Source: Streptomyces sp. NWU339
Lineage (GTDB): Bacteria; Actinomycetota; Actinomycetes; Streptomycetales; Streptomycetaceae
Direction: 5' to 3'
Length of the DNA stretch: 64,000 bases
Assembly (NCBI RefSeq): GCF_003143855.1
Contig: NZ_QFRK01000017.1
Location: forward strand, 110,825 to 174,824
A model generated the notes under the pieces. The model was not told the DNA's origin. It made no database searches and worked only from the letters and a program-made list of their open reading frames with translations. The position numbers and the translations under genes are program-made. Shown here piece by piece: positions 8,601-18,473 of this stretch; the first letter of the stretch is position 1; the number at the start of each line of letters is the position of its first letter.

Positions 8601-9967
8601 CGCTGGCTCCTTCTGAAACGGCGGATGTTGAAGGCCATGGCGGGGACGACCAGCAGCAGGAGCAGCACACCGAGCGCGCTGCCCAGTCCCTGGTCGTTGC
8701 CGCCGCCGAACGACACCAGCCACATCTGGGTCGCGAGCACGGTCGCGTCCTCCTGCACGGGTCCGGGCGCGATGATGTAGACGAGGTCGAAGACCTTCAT
8801 CACGTTGATCACCAGGGTCACGAAGACGACGGTGAGGACCGGTGCGAGCAGCGGGACGGTGATCCGGCGGAAGATCTGCCACTCGTTCGCGCCGTCCATC
8901 CGCGCCGCCTCCAGCGCGTCCCGCGGCAGGGCCGAGAGTCCCGCGCCGATCAGCACCATCGCGAACCCGGTCCAGATCCACAGGTAGGCCCCGATGATGG
9001 CCGGAGTGACGAGCGTCGGTCCGAGCCAGGAGACGCCCTGGTAGGGGGGCGCGAAGTTCTCGGCGGGCAGTTTCAGCGCGTAGGGGCCGTCGTCCAGGCC
9101 GGTGAAGCGGAACGAGCCGTCGGACCCGGTCGTCGTGCTCGCGACCGTGCGTCCGTCGCGGAGCGCCTCGACCTTCATCCCGGGCAGTCCGCTCTCCCCC
9201 TCGTCGACCCGGCCCGGCTCTCCTCCCCCACCGGGGGTGAAGTCCAGGTACACCACGCCGCCGACCTCGTCGGAGGCCGCCTCGCGGGAGGCCGCCGGGG
9301 AGGCGGGTGCCGCCTCGCCGGGCAGGTCCTTGGGTGCCACGCCGACCAGGCCCAGCGCCGCCGTGCCGCCCGGCGACACGTCTGCCCCGGTCACGTACGA
9401 GCCGTCCGCCTCCTTGGTCAGGCCCGCCCCGTCGCCCTCGCGGGCGCGGGCCGTCGGGTAGGAGGAGCTGCCCTTGAAGGTGTCGTGGACCGAGACGACG
9501 GCCGCGTTCAGCACGCCCTTGTCCGGGTCCTCGTCGTAGGCGAGCCGGAAGACGATGCCGGCCGCCAGGAAGGACACCGCCATCGGCATGAACAGCAGCA
9601 GTTTGAAGGCGGTGGCCCAGCGGATCTTCTCCACCAGCACGGCCAGGATCAGGCCCAGGCCGGTGAGCAGGGTGGGGGCGATGACGACCCAGATCGCGGT
9701 GTTCCGGACGGCCTTGAGGGTGACCGGGTCGCGGAACATCTCGAGGTAGTTCTCGCCGCCCACGAACCGGGTGCCGGAGGCGTCGAAGAGGCTGCGTCCG
9801 ACGGAGAACAGCACCGGGTAGACGACCAGCGCGCCCAGCAGGAGCAGGGCGGGCAGCACGAACAGCACGGCGACGATCCGCCCCCGCCGGCGCAGGCGCC
9901 GGCGGGGGGCACGATCGGGGTGCGAAGGAGCCGGAGGGCTCGCCTCTTTCACCAGGGTGGCGGTCAT
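8597..9967 (-). CDS. Sugar ABC transporter permease, MalF/AglF type, with a large extracellular insertion
   Basis: Partner permease of the alpha-glucoside importer. At 456 residues it is about 150 longer than a usual MalF-type actinobacterial permease. Membrane segments at about 30-55, 90-115 and 127-145 are followed by a hydrophilic insertion of about 170 residues (145-320) and then by the rest of the channel with the EAA loop EAARMDGANEWQIFRR near 353. Inside the insertion, about 264-310, is a beta-rich stretch (LPGMKVEALRDGRTVAST and GSDGSFRFTGLDDGPYALKL) that resembles a CNA-B/prealbumin-like fold. E. coli MalF also carries a periplasmic loop domain, so binding-protein contact is a reasonable inference. 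Confidence 0.9.
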   Translation of the reverse strand: MTATLVKEASPPAPSHPDRAPRRRLRRRGRIVAVLFVLPALLLLGALVVYPVLFSVGRSLFDASGTRFVGGENYLEMFRDPVTLKAVRNTAIWVVIAPTLLTGLGLILAVLVEKIRWATAFKLLLFMPMAVSFLAAGIVFRLAYDEDPDKGVLNAAVVSVHDTFKGSSSYPTARAREGDGAGLTKEADGSYVTGADVSPGGTAALGLVGVAPKDLPGEAAPASPAASREAASDEVGGVVYLDFTPGGGGEPGRVDEGESGLPGMKVEALRDGRTVASTTTGSDGSFRFTGLDDGPYALKLPAENFAPPYQGVSWLGPTLVTPAIIGAYLWIWTGFAMVLIGAGLSALPRDALEAARMDGANEWQIFRRITVPLLAPVLTVVFVTLVINVMKVFDLVYIIAPGPVQEDATVLATQMWLVSFGGGNDQGLGSALGVLLLLLVVPAMAFNIRRFRRSQR

Positions 9968-9972
9968 GACCG

Positions 9973-11307
9973 TCAGTTCCCGTAGGCCTTGGCCGCCGCG
10001 TTCTCCAGCTCGGCCGCGGTCTTCTTCGGGTCGGACGGGTCACGCAGGAAGTCCTGGAGGATCTTCCACTCGCCCTTGCCCTGGGTGCCGCCGAAGGCCG
10101 CCGGGGCCTGGTCCGACATGTCGAAGCGGACCGAGTCGCCGGCCTCGATCAGGGACTCGGCGGTGGCGCGGGTGACGTCGTCGCCGTAGGAGGAGAGGTC
10201 CAGCTCCTTGTTCGGGGAGAGGAAGCCTCCGGCCTCGGCCCACACGGCGGCGGCCTCCGGCGTGGCGAGGTACTCGAGGAGCGCCATGCCGGCCTCGGCG
10301 TTCTTGCCGTCCTTGAGCACCACGGCCGCGTCGCCGCCGCTGACCACCGGGGCCTCGCCGTCGCCGACCGGCGGGAACGGGAAGAAGTTCGCGTCGGTGC
10401 CGATGTTCTTGCCGAACTGGTCCTTGGCGACGCCGGCCACGAAGTCGCCCTCGTAGACCATGGCGGCGTCCGGCTCGGGACCGAAGACCTTCTCCACCGA
10501 ACCGGGGAAGTCGGTGTTCAGGGCTTCCTTCTGGCCGCCCGAGACGAGCTGCTTGTCCTTGAAGAGTTCGCCGAGCGTGGTGAGCGCCTCGACCACCGTC
10601 GGGTCGGTCCACTTGATCTCGTGCGCGGCGAGGGCGTCGTACTTCTCGGGCCCGGCCTGGGAGAGGTAGACGTTCTCGAACCAGTCGGTCAGCGTCCAGC
10701 CGTCCTGTCCGGCGACCGAGAAGGCGGCGAGGCCGGAGTCGGAGATCGTGCGTCCGTCCTTCAGCATGGCGTCGTAGGTCTTCGGCGGGGTGATGCCCGC
10801 CTGCTCCAGGGCCTCGGGGCTGTACCAGACGGTCGACTTGTGGGCGGCCTTGAAGTAGAGGCCGTACAGCGTGCCGTCGACGCTGCCGTAGTTCTGCCAC
10901 ACCTCGGCGAAGTTGTTCTTTACGGTGCCCTGGACCTTCTTGTCCAGCGGCTTGAGCCAGCCCGCCTCGGCGAACTGCTTCAACACGCCGACCTGGGGGA
11001 CCATCACGACGTCGGGGGCGTTGCCGCCCTCGATCTTGCTGCCGACGACGGTGGAGACGTTGTCGCCGGTGGAGACGAATTCCGTCTTGGCGCCGGTCTT
11101 CTCGGTGAAGGCGTCGAGCACCTTCTGGAAGTTCTTCTGCTCGCTGCCGGACCAGACACCGGCGACGGAGACGGTCTGGCCGCCGAGCGCCTTGTCGCCG
11201 TCACCGCCGCCGGCCGAGACGGGCTCGCCGGAGCCGCAGGCGGTGGCGCCGAGGGCGAGCACGAGGGCGGTGCAGCCGGTGAGCAGGGTGGTACGTCGTC
11301 GCATCAT
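9973..11307 (-). CDS. Alpha-glucoside ABC transporter substrate-binding lipoprotein
   Basis: Extracellular solute-binding protein family 1, 444 residues. The N-terminus has a basic start, a hydrophobic core and a lipobox-like LALGATAC, so the mature protein should be anchored by lipid on Cys24 or so. The binding domain follows a Gly/Asp-rich linker; GVWSGSEQKNFQKVLDAF and the C-terminal GKGEWKILQDFL match family patterns. Two ATG codons lie in tandem at 11307 and 11304; AGGGA eight bases upstream favours 11307. It is second in the operon after the alpha-glucosidase and six bases before the first permease gene. Confidence 0.93.
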   Translation of the reverse strand: MMRRRTTLLTGCTALVLALGATACGSGEPVSAGGGDGDKALGGQTVSVAGVWSGSEQKNFQKVLDAFTEKTGAKTEFVSTGDNVSTVVGSKIEGGNAPDVVMVPQVGVLKQFAEAGWLKPLDKKVQGTVKNNFAEVWQNYGSVDGTLYGLYFKAAHKSTVWYSPEALEQAGITPPKTYDAMLKDGRTISDSGLAAFSVAGQDGWTLTDWFENVYLSQAGPEKYDALAAHEIKWTDPTVVEALTTLGELFKDKQLVSGGQKEALNTDFPGSVEKVFGPEPDAAMVYEGDFVAGVAKDQFGKNIGTDANFFPFPPVGDGEAPVVSGGDAAVVLKDGKNAEAGMALLEYLATPEAAAVWAEAGGFLSPNKELDLSSYGDDVTRATAESLIEAGDSVRFDMSDQAPAAFGGTQGKGEWKILQDFLRDPSDPKKTAAELENAAAKAYGN

Positions 11308-11353
11308 CGTTGATGTCCCTTCAGAAGCGTTCGAGGTTGCGTTCGGAAGACTT

Positions 11354-11385
11354 TCGGGTGCGTGAAGTGTCGGGTGCGTGAAGTG
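11354..11385. repeat. Perfect tandem duplication, 16 bp x 2
   Basis: TCGGGTGCGTGAAGTG occurs at 11354-11369 and again, without a gap, at 11370-11385, in the 86-base space between the alpha-glucosidase stop and the binding-protein gene. On the transcribed minus strand it lies in the leader of the binding-protein gene. It may be simple slippage or paired regulator sites. Confidence 0.75.
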
Positions 11386-11393
11386 AGCGGGTT

Positions 11394-13034
<1,641 letters not shown>

Positions 13035-13102
13035 GTCGACCTGTCTGTGCGTGCGGAGACCCGGGACTCCCGGGCCGACGGCGCCGTCGCCGTTATGCAT
13101 GC

Positions 13103-13133
13103 ATGTTAGGTAGACGTGTCGTGAGGGTGTCAA
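13103..13133 (-). promoter_or_regulatory. Candidate promoter of the alpha-glucoside operon
   Basis: On the minus strand TTGACA (13133-13128) is followed by TAACAT (13108-13103) with 19 bases between, or by TACCTA with 15. The perfect palindrome ATGCATGCAT lies at 13096-13105, overlapping the downstream side of the -10 region, and an inverted repeat GTTAC-N7-GTAAC is at 13216-13232. Either could bind a regulator. Apart from these sites and the hairpins near 13300, the 355-base gap 13035-13389 holds no gene I can support. Confidence 0.5.
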
Positions 13134-13293
13134 TGAACGAACGCAATCTGCTGGGCACTTACCATCAACAAATGAGCTCTTACTTGCCCATACCGGGCAC
13201 AGTTGAGACATCCGCGTTACTTAACATGTAACTAGAGGTGTCCGGTCGGGGTGCCCGGTCCGGAAAAGCCCCGACCGGGGAGAAGCCCCAAGC

Positions 13294-13365
13294 CGCCCTC
13301 CGGGGCACAGCCCGGAGGGCGTCCCGGACCCTGCGGTCCGAGGCCCCCCGGTCCCGAGGGGGGCC
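13294..13365 (-). terminator. Cluster of three hairpins, terminator of the orphan binding-protein gene
   Basis: Three successive inverted repeats are visible. CGCCCTCCGGG at 13294-13304 pairs with 13311-13321 (11 bp). CGGACC at 13325-13330 pairs with 13335-13340. GGCCCCCC at 13342-13349 pairs with 13358-13365. They lie just after the stop codon at 13390 of the minus-strand gene and upstream of the alpha-glucosidase promoter. Confidence 0.75.
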
Positions 13366-13389
13366 GGGGAGAGGGACCCCGGCCGCCGG

Positions 13390-14664
13390 CTAACGCGCGG
13401 AGACGGCGGCGAGTTCGCGCGCCAGCCGCCGCACCGCCGCACCGGGCGTCTGCCGCCCGGCCATCGCGTCGTGCACCACCGCCTGCACGACCAGGCTCAC
13501 CTGGTCGTAGTGCGGGCTCTTGGGGCGCGGGGCGGCGGCGAGCACGCTCTCGCGCAGCGTCGGCAGATAGGGGAACCGCCGGATCAGTTCCGGATCGTCG
13601 TACAGCGCGGCCCGTACGGGCGGCAGCGCGCCCCGGGTGAGGACCTGGCGCTGGACGCCCTCGCTGGTGAGGTACGCGATCAGCCGTGCGGCGGAGTCGG
13701 GGTGCCGCGCATGGGTGGCGACGGCGAGGTTGGAGCCTCCCAGGACGCTCGTCCCCGGCCCGTCCGGTCCCGGCAGCGGTACGGCGCCGACCTTCCCGGC
13801 GACCGCGGAGTCCTCGGCGGACGCGGCGACGTAGGCGTAGGGCCAGTTGCGCAGGAAGAGCAGCCGGCCGTCCTGGAAGGCCTGCTTGGACTCCTCCTCC
13901 TTGTACGTCAGCGCTTCCTCCGGGATCCAGCCCTCGCGGACCCCGCGGGCGAGGAACCCGATGCCCTCGCGGGCCGCCCGGGAGTTCACCGTGACGCGCT
14001 CGCCCTCGTCGCCGAGGATGGTGCCGCCCGCCGAGTAGACGGCCTCGGCCGCGTTGACGGTCAGGCCCTCGTAGGGCAGGAACTGGCCCGCGTAGCCGTC
14101 GAGGCCGTGCCGCGGGGCGAGGGTCTTCGCGGCCCGCTCCAGTTCGGCCCAGGTGCGCGGAGGCGCCACGCCCTCCGCGTCGAGGACGTCCTCGCGGTAC
14201 AGCAGCAGACCGGCGTTGGTCACGTACGGGACGGCGTACAGCCGGTCGTCGTAGGTCGCGGTGTCCACCACGCGCGGCAGGAACGTGTCCAGCGGGAAGC
14301 GGTCGCGCGGCAGCGGGCGGATCCAGCCGGCCGCGGCGAACTCCGAGGTCCAGCTGACGTCGATGTTGAGCACGTCGAAGCGGCCCCGGCCGGCGCCGCG
14401 CAGCTCGGTGATCATCTGCGCGCGGGTCTCGTCGGCCGAGTCGGGCAGTTCGACGAGGGTGACCTCCTCGCCGGGGTGGGTGCGGTTCCAGCCCTCGAGC
14501 AGCGGACCGAGATAACCGGTGAGGTCCCCGGCGGTGGCCAGGGTGAGCGGACCGCGACCGCCGGCGGGAGCGGCCTGCTCGGCCCGCGCACCGGAGGCCA
14601 CGCCCACGGTCAGGAGCACGGCGAGGACGAGGAGGCCCCTACCCGCGGCATGGATCCACCGCAT
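13390..14664 (-). CDS. Orphan extracellular solute-binding protein, family 1, without a lipobox
   Basis: This 424-residue protein resembles trehalose/maltose-type ABC binding proteins, with the family stretches DVLNIDVSWTSEFAAAGW (about residue 97) and YAVPYVTNAGLLLYREDVL. The N-terminus MRWIHAAGRGLLVLAVLLTV is a Sec-type signal that ends near ARA-EQ, but no cysteine is present there, so it is probably secreted or held by other means rather than lipid-anchored. The ATG at 14664 follows GGGAGG with six bases spacing. No permease or ATPase adjoins it; it is divergent from a PadR regulator. Substrate is unknown. Confidence 0.87.
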   Translation of the reverse strand: MRWIHAAGRGLLVLAVLLTVGVASGARAEQAAPAGGRGPLTLATAGDLTGYLGPLLEGWNRTHPGEEVTLVELPDSADETRAQMITELRGAGRGRFDVLNIDVSWTSEFAAAGWIRPLPRDRFPLDTFLPRVVDTATYDDRLYAVPYVTNAGLLLYREDVLDAEGVAPPRTWAELERAAKTLAPRHGLDGYAGQFLPYEGLTVNAAEAVYSAGGTILGDEGERVTVNSRAAREGIGFLARGVREGWIPEEALTYKEEESKQAFQDGRLLFLRNWPYAYVAASAEDSAVAGKVGAVPLPGPDGPGTSVLGGSNLAVATHARHPDSAARLIAYLTSEGVQRQVLTRGALPPVRAALYDDPELIRRFPYLPTLRESVLAAAPRPKSPHYDQVSLVVQAVVHDAMAGRQTPGAAVRRLARELAAVSAR

Positions 14665-14720
14665 AGGTTCCTCCCTGTGCACCGGCACCCGGGCACCCTT
14701 GCCGGGGTCAGAGGCCATGT

Positions 14721-14735
14721 ATACCTGTTAGGTAT
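14721..14735. promoter_or_regulatory. Candidate operator between the binding protein and padR
   Basis: ATACCT-GTT-AGGTAT is a perfect 6-bp inverted repeat with a three-base centre in the 184-base divergent region. PadR-family regulators bind short AT-containing inverted repeats, and a regulator gene of that family starts 114 bases away, so autoregulation or control of the binding protein is plausible but not shown. Confidence 0.5.
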
Positions 14736-14848
14736 GGGCGATACTAGGGCCCGCGACACATTGCGCCGGGTGAGACCTCTCGCCGGGCGGGACGCCCGGC
14801 ATCAGGCACGTGGCACACGGCACGAAGGACGCGGGGAGGAGAGCACGA

Positions 14849-15364
14849 GTGCGGCAGTCCCTCCTGGCCCTGCTCGCCCGCGGCCCGGCCCACGGCTACG
14901 AGCTCAAGCAGGACCTTGAGCAACTGCTGGGCTCCGCGTACCCTCAGCCGAACGTCGGCCAGATCTACGTCACCCTGGGCCGCCTCGAGAAGTCGGGGCT
15001 GATCGAGGGCGAGGACGTCGAGCAGTCCAGCCGGCCCAACAAGAAGGTCTACCACCTCACCGACGCCGGGCGGGAGGCGCTGCGCGCCTGGTTCGAGGAG
15101 ACCGCGGACGAACCGCGGGTGCGGGACGAGTTCTTCATGAAGCTGGCCCTCGCACCGCAGAGCGGGCTCGCCGACCAGATCACCCTGATCAACCGGCAGC
15201 GGCGCCAGTACCTGAACACCATGCGGCAGTTGTCGAAGCTGGCCGCCGCCGAAGACCGGGACAACCGGGTCGCCCAACTGCTGATCGAGGGCGCGATGCT
15301 GCACCTGCAGGCCGACCTCGACTGGCTGGAGCGGTGCCAGGAAGAGCTGGAGGAGCTGGAGTGA
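14849..15364 (+). CDS. PadR family transcriptional regulator
   Basis: A 171-residue winged-helix regulator. The N-terminal domain shows the PadR pattern LALLARGPAHGYELKQDLEQ, then PQPNVGQIYVTLGRLEKSGLI and the wing RPNKKVYHLTDAGREAL; the C-terminal half is helical and probably a dimerisation coiled coil (WLERCQEELEELE at the end). The GTG at 14849 has a strong GGGGAGGAG site seven bases upstream, better than an earlier GTG at 14810. Its stop overlaps the start of the ABC ATPase gene, so it is coupled with the transporter it probably controls. Confidence 0.93.
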   Translation: MRQSLLALLARGPAHGYELKQDLEQLLGSAYPQPNVGQIYVTLGRLEKSGLIEGEDVEQSSRPNKKVYHLTDAGREALRAWFEETADEPRVRDEFFMKLALAPQSGLADQITLINRQRRQYLNTMRQLSKLAAAEDRDNRVAQLLIEGAMLHLQADLDWLERCQEELEELE

Positions 15365-16110
15365 GCGAGAGTACCGCTCCCGTGCTGCGCGCCGAAGGCC
15401 TCGTCAAGACGCACCACGGCGAGGGAGCCCCGGCGCACGCGGTGCGCGGGGTCGACCTGCGGGTGACGCGCGGCGAGTTCGTGGCGGTGACCGGGCCCTC
15501 CGGCGCCGGCAAGTCGACCCTGCTGCATCTGCTCGGCGGGCTCCAGCGGCCCGACTCCGGCAGCATCTGGCTGGACGGCGAGCGCACCGACGCCTACAGC
15601 GAGGCACGCTGGGCGGTGGAGCGCAGGAAGCGCATCGGGATCGTCTTCCAGTTCTTCAACCTCGTCTCCGACCTGTCGGTCGCCGACAACGTGGAACTGC
15701 CGGCCCTGCTCGCCGGGACGCCGCCGAAGAAGGCCCGCGCCGAGCGGGAGGAACTGCTGGCCGAGCTGGGCCTGACCGGCAAGGAGCGGAGCATGCCCGG
15801 CGAGCTGTCCGGCGGTGAGCAGCAGCGGGTCGCGCTGGCCCGTGCCCTGGTCAACCATCCGCCACTGCTGCTCGCCGACGAACCCGCGGGCAGCCTGGAC
15901 AGCAAGGGCACCCGCGAGGTGATGCGGCTGCTGTCCCGCTTCCACCGGCGAGGCCAGACGATCCTGCTGGTCACCCATGACGCCCGGCTGGCGAGTGCCG
16001 CCGACCGGGTGATCAGTTTCTTCGACGGGCGGATCGCCGACGACGCGGAACTCGACGGAGCGCCCTCACGCGGCCGGGGCATCTCCGGGGTGCTGGAGCT
16101 CAAGGACTGA
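15361..16110 (+). CDS. ABC transporter ATP-binding protein, LolD/MacB type
   Basis: ATPase subunit of 249 residues. Walker A is GPSGAGKS (about residue 44), the Q loop lies in FQFFNLVSDLSV, the ABC signature is LSGGEQQRVALARAL (about 152) and Walker B is LLLADEPAGSLDS. These match the LolD/MacB group that works with FtsX-type permeases. The GTG start overlaps the padR stop by three bases, and the large permease gene follows after 54 bases. With PadR control it may act in export or in stress response to membrane-active compounds; the substrate cannot be told. Confidence 0.93.
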   Translation: MSESTAPVLRAEGLVKTHHGEGAPAHAVRGVDLRVTRGEFVAVTGPSGAGKSTLLHLLGGLQRPDSGSIWLDGERTDAYSEARWAVERRKRIGIVFQFFNLVSDLSVADNVELPALLAGTPPKKARAEREELLAELGLTGKERSMPGELSGGEQQRVALARALVNHPPLLLADEPAGSLDSKGTREVMRLLSRFHRRGQTILLVTHDARLASAADRVISFFDGRIADDAELDGAPSRGRGISGVLELKD

Positions 16111-16164
16111 CATGCGGGTGTACGACGGTCCGGGCGTCCGGCGTGAGCGAAGGGGCTGACACCA

Positions 16165-18447
16165 GTGCGAGCGACCCTGCGCTGGGCGCACTCCGATCTG
16201 CGCACGCACCGCGGTGAGGCGCTGTTCCTGGTCCTCGCCACCGCGGGCGTCGTCGCCTCCCTGCTGCTGGCCACGGCCCTGTTCGGGTACGCGACCAATC
16301 CCTGGCAGCGGCTCTTCACCCAGGCGCGCGGCGCCCACGTCACGCTGCACACCACCGCTCCGGCCGACGCCGCGAAGCTGGCCGGCCTGGACGGCGTGGA
16401 GTCCGTCGCCGGCCCCTACCCCACCGCCGCCGTCACCCTCGCCGCCCGCGGCAGCCGTGCCTCCGCCGAACTGCGCGGCACCGCCGAACAGCCCGGCACC
16501 GGCCGCCCGCTGATCACCTCGGGGCGCTGGCTGGACCCCGGCACCCCCGACGGCGTGGTCCTGGAGAGCAGTCTCGCCCGTGCCCTGCTCACCACGCCGG
16601 GTGACACCCTCACCGTGCCCGGCACCGCGCGGACCCTGACCGTGGTGGGCGTGGCCGACAGCGCCGAGCCGCGCTACCGGCCGGGGGAACAGCCCGGCCT
16701 GGTGTGGGCGCTGCCGTCGGCCGTGACCGACCCCGACGGGCAGGTGGCCGGGCTGCGGCTGACCGACCCCGCCGACACCGGGTACGCGGTGCAGCGGGCG
16801 GTGACGGTACTGGGCGCGGGCGCCATCGGCGAGGTCTCCACCTGGCAGCAGGCACGGGCCGAGGCGCAGGGCGACAACCGGCTGCTCGGCCAGGTGCTGG
16901 GGCTGTTCGGTCTGGGCGCGCTGGTCGCCGCCGGTTTCGCCGTGCACGGGGCGATCAGCACCCGGATCCGGGGGCACCTGCGGGACATCTCCGTCCTCAA
17001 GGCGATCGGCTTCACCCCGGGACAGGTCGTCCGCGTCTTCCTGCTCCAGCATCTCGGCTACGCCCTGCTGGGTGCCGTGGCCGCCGCCGCGCTGACCGAG
17101 GCGCTGGGCAGCGGCATACCCGGGCGGCTCGGGGAAGCGGTCGGCGTGTGGCAGGGGCTGCCCGGACACACCCTGGCGCTGTTCGTGGTGCCCGTGGGGG
17201 CGGTGCTGTTCATCGGCGCCACCACCGGGCTCGCGGCGTGGCGGGCGGGCCGGGTGCCGCCGGTACCGGTGCCGAGGCCGGCGGCGCCCGAGGCGGGCGG
17301 GCTGACGGGCGTGGCGCGACGGGCGCTCGGGGCGCGGGTGCCGCCCGCGCTGGTCCTCGGCTGGCACAAGGCGTTCACCCGCCGCCGGCGTGCGCTGGGC
17401 ACGGTGGCCAGGCTGACCCTGCCGCTGCTGCTGATCGTGGTGGCGCTGAGCGCGTGGACCACCATCGACCGCTTCCAGGGCAGCCCGGAGCGGATGGGGC
17501 TGCCCACCGCGCTCAGTGTCCGTGCGGACGCCTCGCTCAGTGACGGGGAGGCCCGCGCCCTGCTGGAGCGCGATCCGCAGGTCGCCGCCGCCCACCCGGG
17601 CGTCGAGGTGGCCGCCCTGGTGCCCGGCCAGACCGCCACGATCGCCCTGCGCGGGTACGGCACCCACCAGGAGCCGTACCCGTTCGCCCTGGCCGAGGGC
17701 CGCGCGGCGCGCGGACCCGACGAGGCGGTGGCCGGGCAGGGGCTGCTCGACCTGTTGCACGTCCAGGTCGGCGACTGGGTGCGCATGACCGTCGGCGACC
17801 GGCCGCAGATCCTGCACATCGTCGGTCGCAGCATCGAACCGGAGAACGCCGGCCGGACCATCTCCACCTCGCTCGACACCCTCCGCGGCAACGACCCCGA
17901 CCTGCGGCCGACCCTCTACCAGCTCCGGCTGGACCCCGGCGCGGACCCGCGGGCCGTCGCCGACCGGCTGACCGGGGCCGGGGACGGCCTGCTCGACGTG
18001 CACACCGTGACCAACCCGGCCGACGGGCTGTCCCCGTTGCGCGCGGTCGTCCTCGGTCTGATCGCCGTACTCGCCCTGATCGGGCTGATCGAACTGCTCA
18101 CCGCGATCGGCGGCACGGTCCGCGAGGGCGAACGGGACCTGCTCGCGCTCAAGGCCATCGGCCTCTCCCCGCGGCAGATCACCGCGATCACGGTCACCGC
18201 CACCGCCGGTACGGCGCTGGCCGCCGTGCTCGTCGCCCTGGCCCTGGGGCTGCCGCTGGCGCACTGGCTGATCGACGAACAGGGGAGGTCGAGCGGCATC
18301 GGCGCCGGAATCGCCCAGGGGCCCTCCCCCGCGCTCCTGCTGCTGCTGGGCGCCGCCGCCGTGCTGGGCGCCGCCGCCCTGGCCGCCCTCCCCGCCGCCC
18401 GCGCGGCCCGCCGCCGCCTCGCGGACACGCTGAGCGCGGTCGCCTGA
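16165..18447 (+). CDS. ABC transporter permease, FtsX/MacB-like, two-module
   Basis: A 760-residue membrane protein with two FtsX-type modules. An N-terminal membrane segment near residue 22-42 precedes an extracellular region, then three more segments at about 248-370 with the conserved ISVLKAIGFTPGQVV motif. A second module starts near 412, and its three C-terminal segments (about 632-755) contain DLLALKAIGLSPRQIT. It partners the ATPase just upstream. The GTG start gives MRATLRWAHSDLRTHRGE, typical for the family. It ends 26 bases before the convergent membrane-protein gene. Confidence 0.92.
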   Translation: MRATLRWAHSDLRTHRGEALFLVLATAGVVASLLLATALFGYATNPWQRLFTQARGAHVTLHTTAPADAAKLAGLDGVESVAGPYPTAAVTLAARGSRASAELRGTAEQPGTGRPLITSGRWLDPGTPDGVVLESSLARALLTTPGDTLTVPGTARTLTVVGVADSAEPRYRPGEQPGLVWALPSAVTDPDGQVAGLRLTDPADTGYAVQRAVTVLGAGAIGEVSTWQQARAEAQGDNRLLGQVLGLFGLGALVAAGFAVHGAISTRIRGHLRDISVLKAIGFTPGQVVRVFLLQHLGYALLGAVAAAALTEALGSGIPGRLGEAVGVWQGLPGHTLALFVVPVGAVLFIGATTGLAAWRAGRVPPVPVPRPAAPEAGGLTGVARRALGARVPPALVLGWHKAFTRRRRALGTVARLTLPLLLIVVALSAWTTIDRFQGSPERMGLPTALSVRADASLSDGEARALLERDPQVAAAHPGVEVAALVPGQTATIALRGYGTHQEPYPFALAEGRAARGPDEAVAGQGLLDLLHVQVGDWVRMTVGDRPQILHIVGRSIEPENAGRTISTSLDTLRGNDPDLRPTLYQLRLDPGADPRAVADRLTGAGDGLLDVHTVTNPADGLSPLRAVVLGLIAVLALIGLIELLTAIGGTVREGERDLLALKAIGLSPRQITAITVTATAGTALAAVLVALALGLPLAHWLIDEQGRSSGIGAGIAQGPSPALLLLLGAAAVLGAAALAALPAARAARRRLADTLSAVA

Positions 18448-18473
18448 CGCCGGTGCCGGGACGCCCCGGCCGG

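Noticed and set aside
7761..10043. A single 760-residue frame across both permease genes
   Set aside because: The C-terminal 279 residues are the MalG-type permease; the upstream part is the wrong frame of the MalF-type gene, and the ATGA junction marks the real start.
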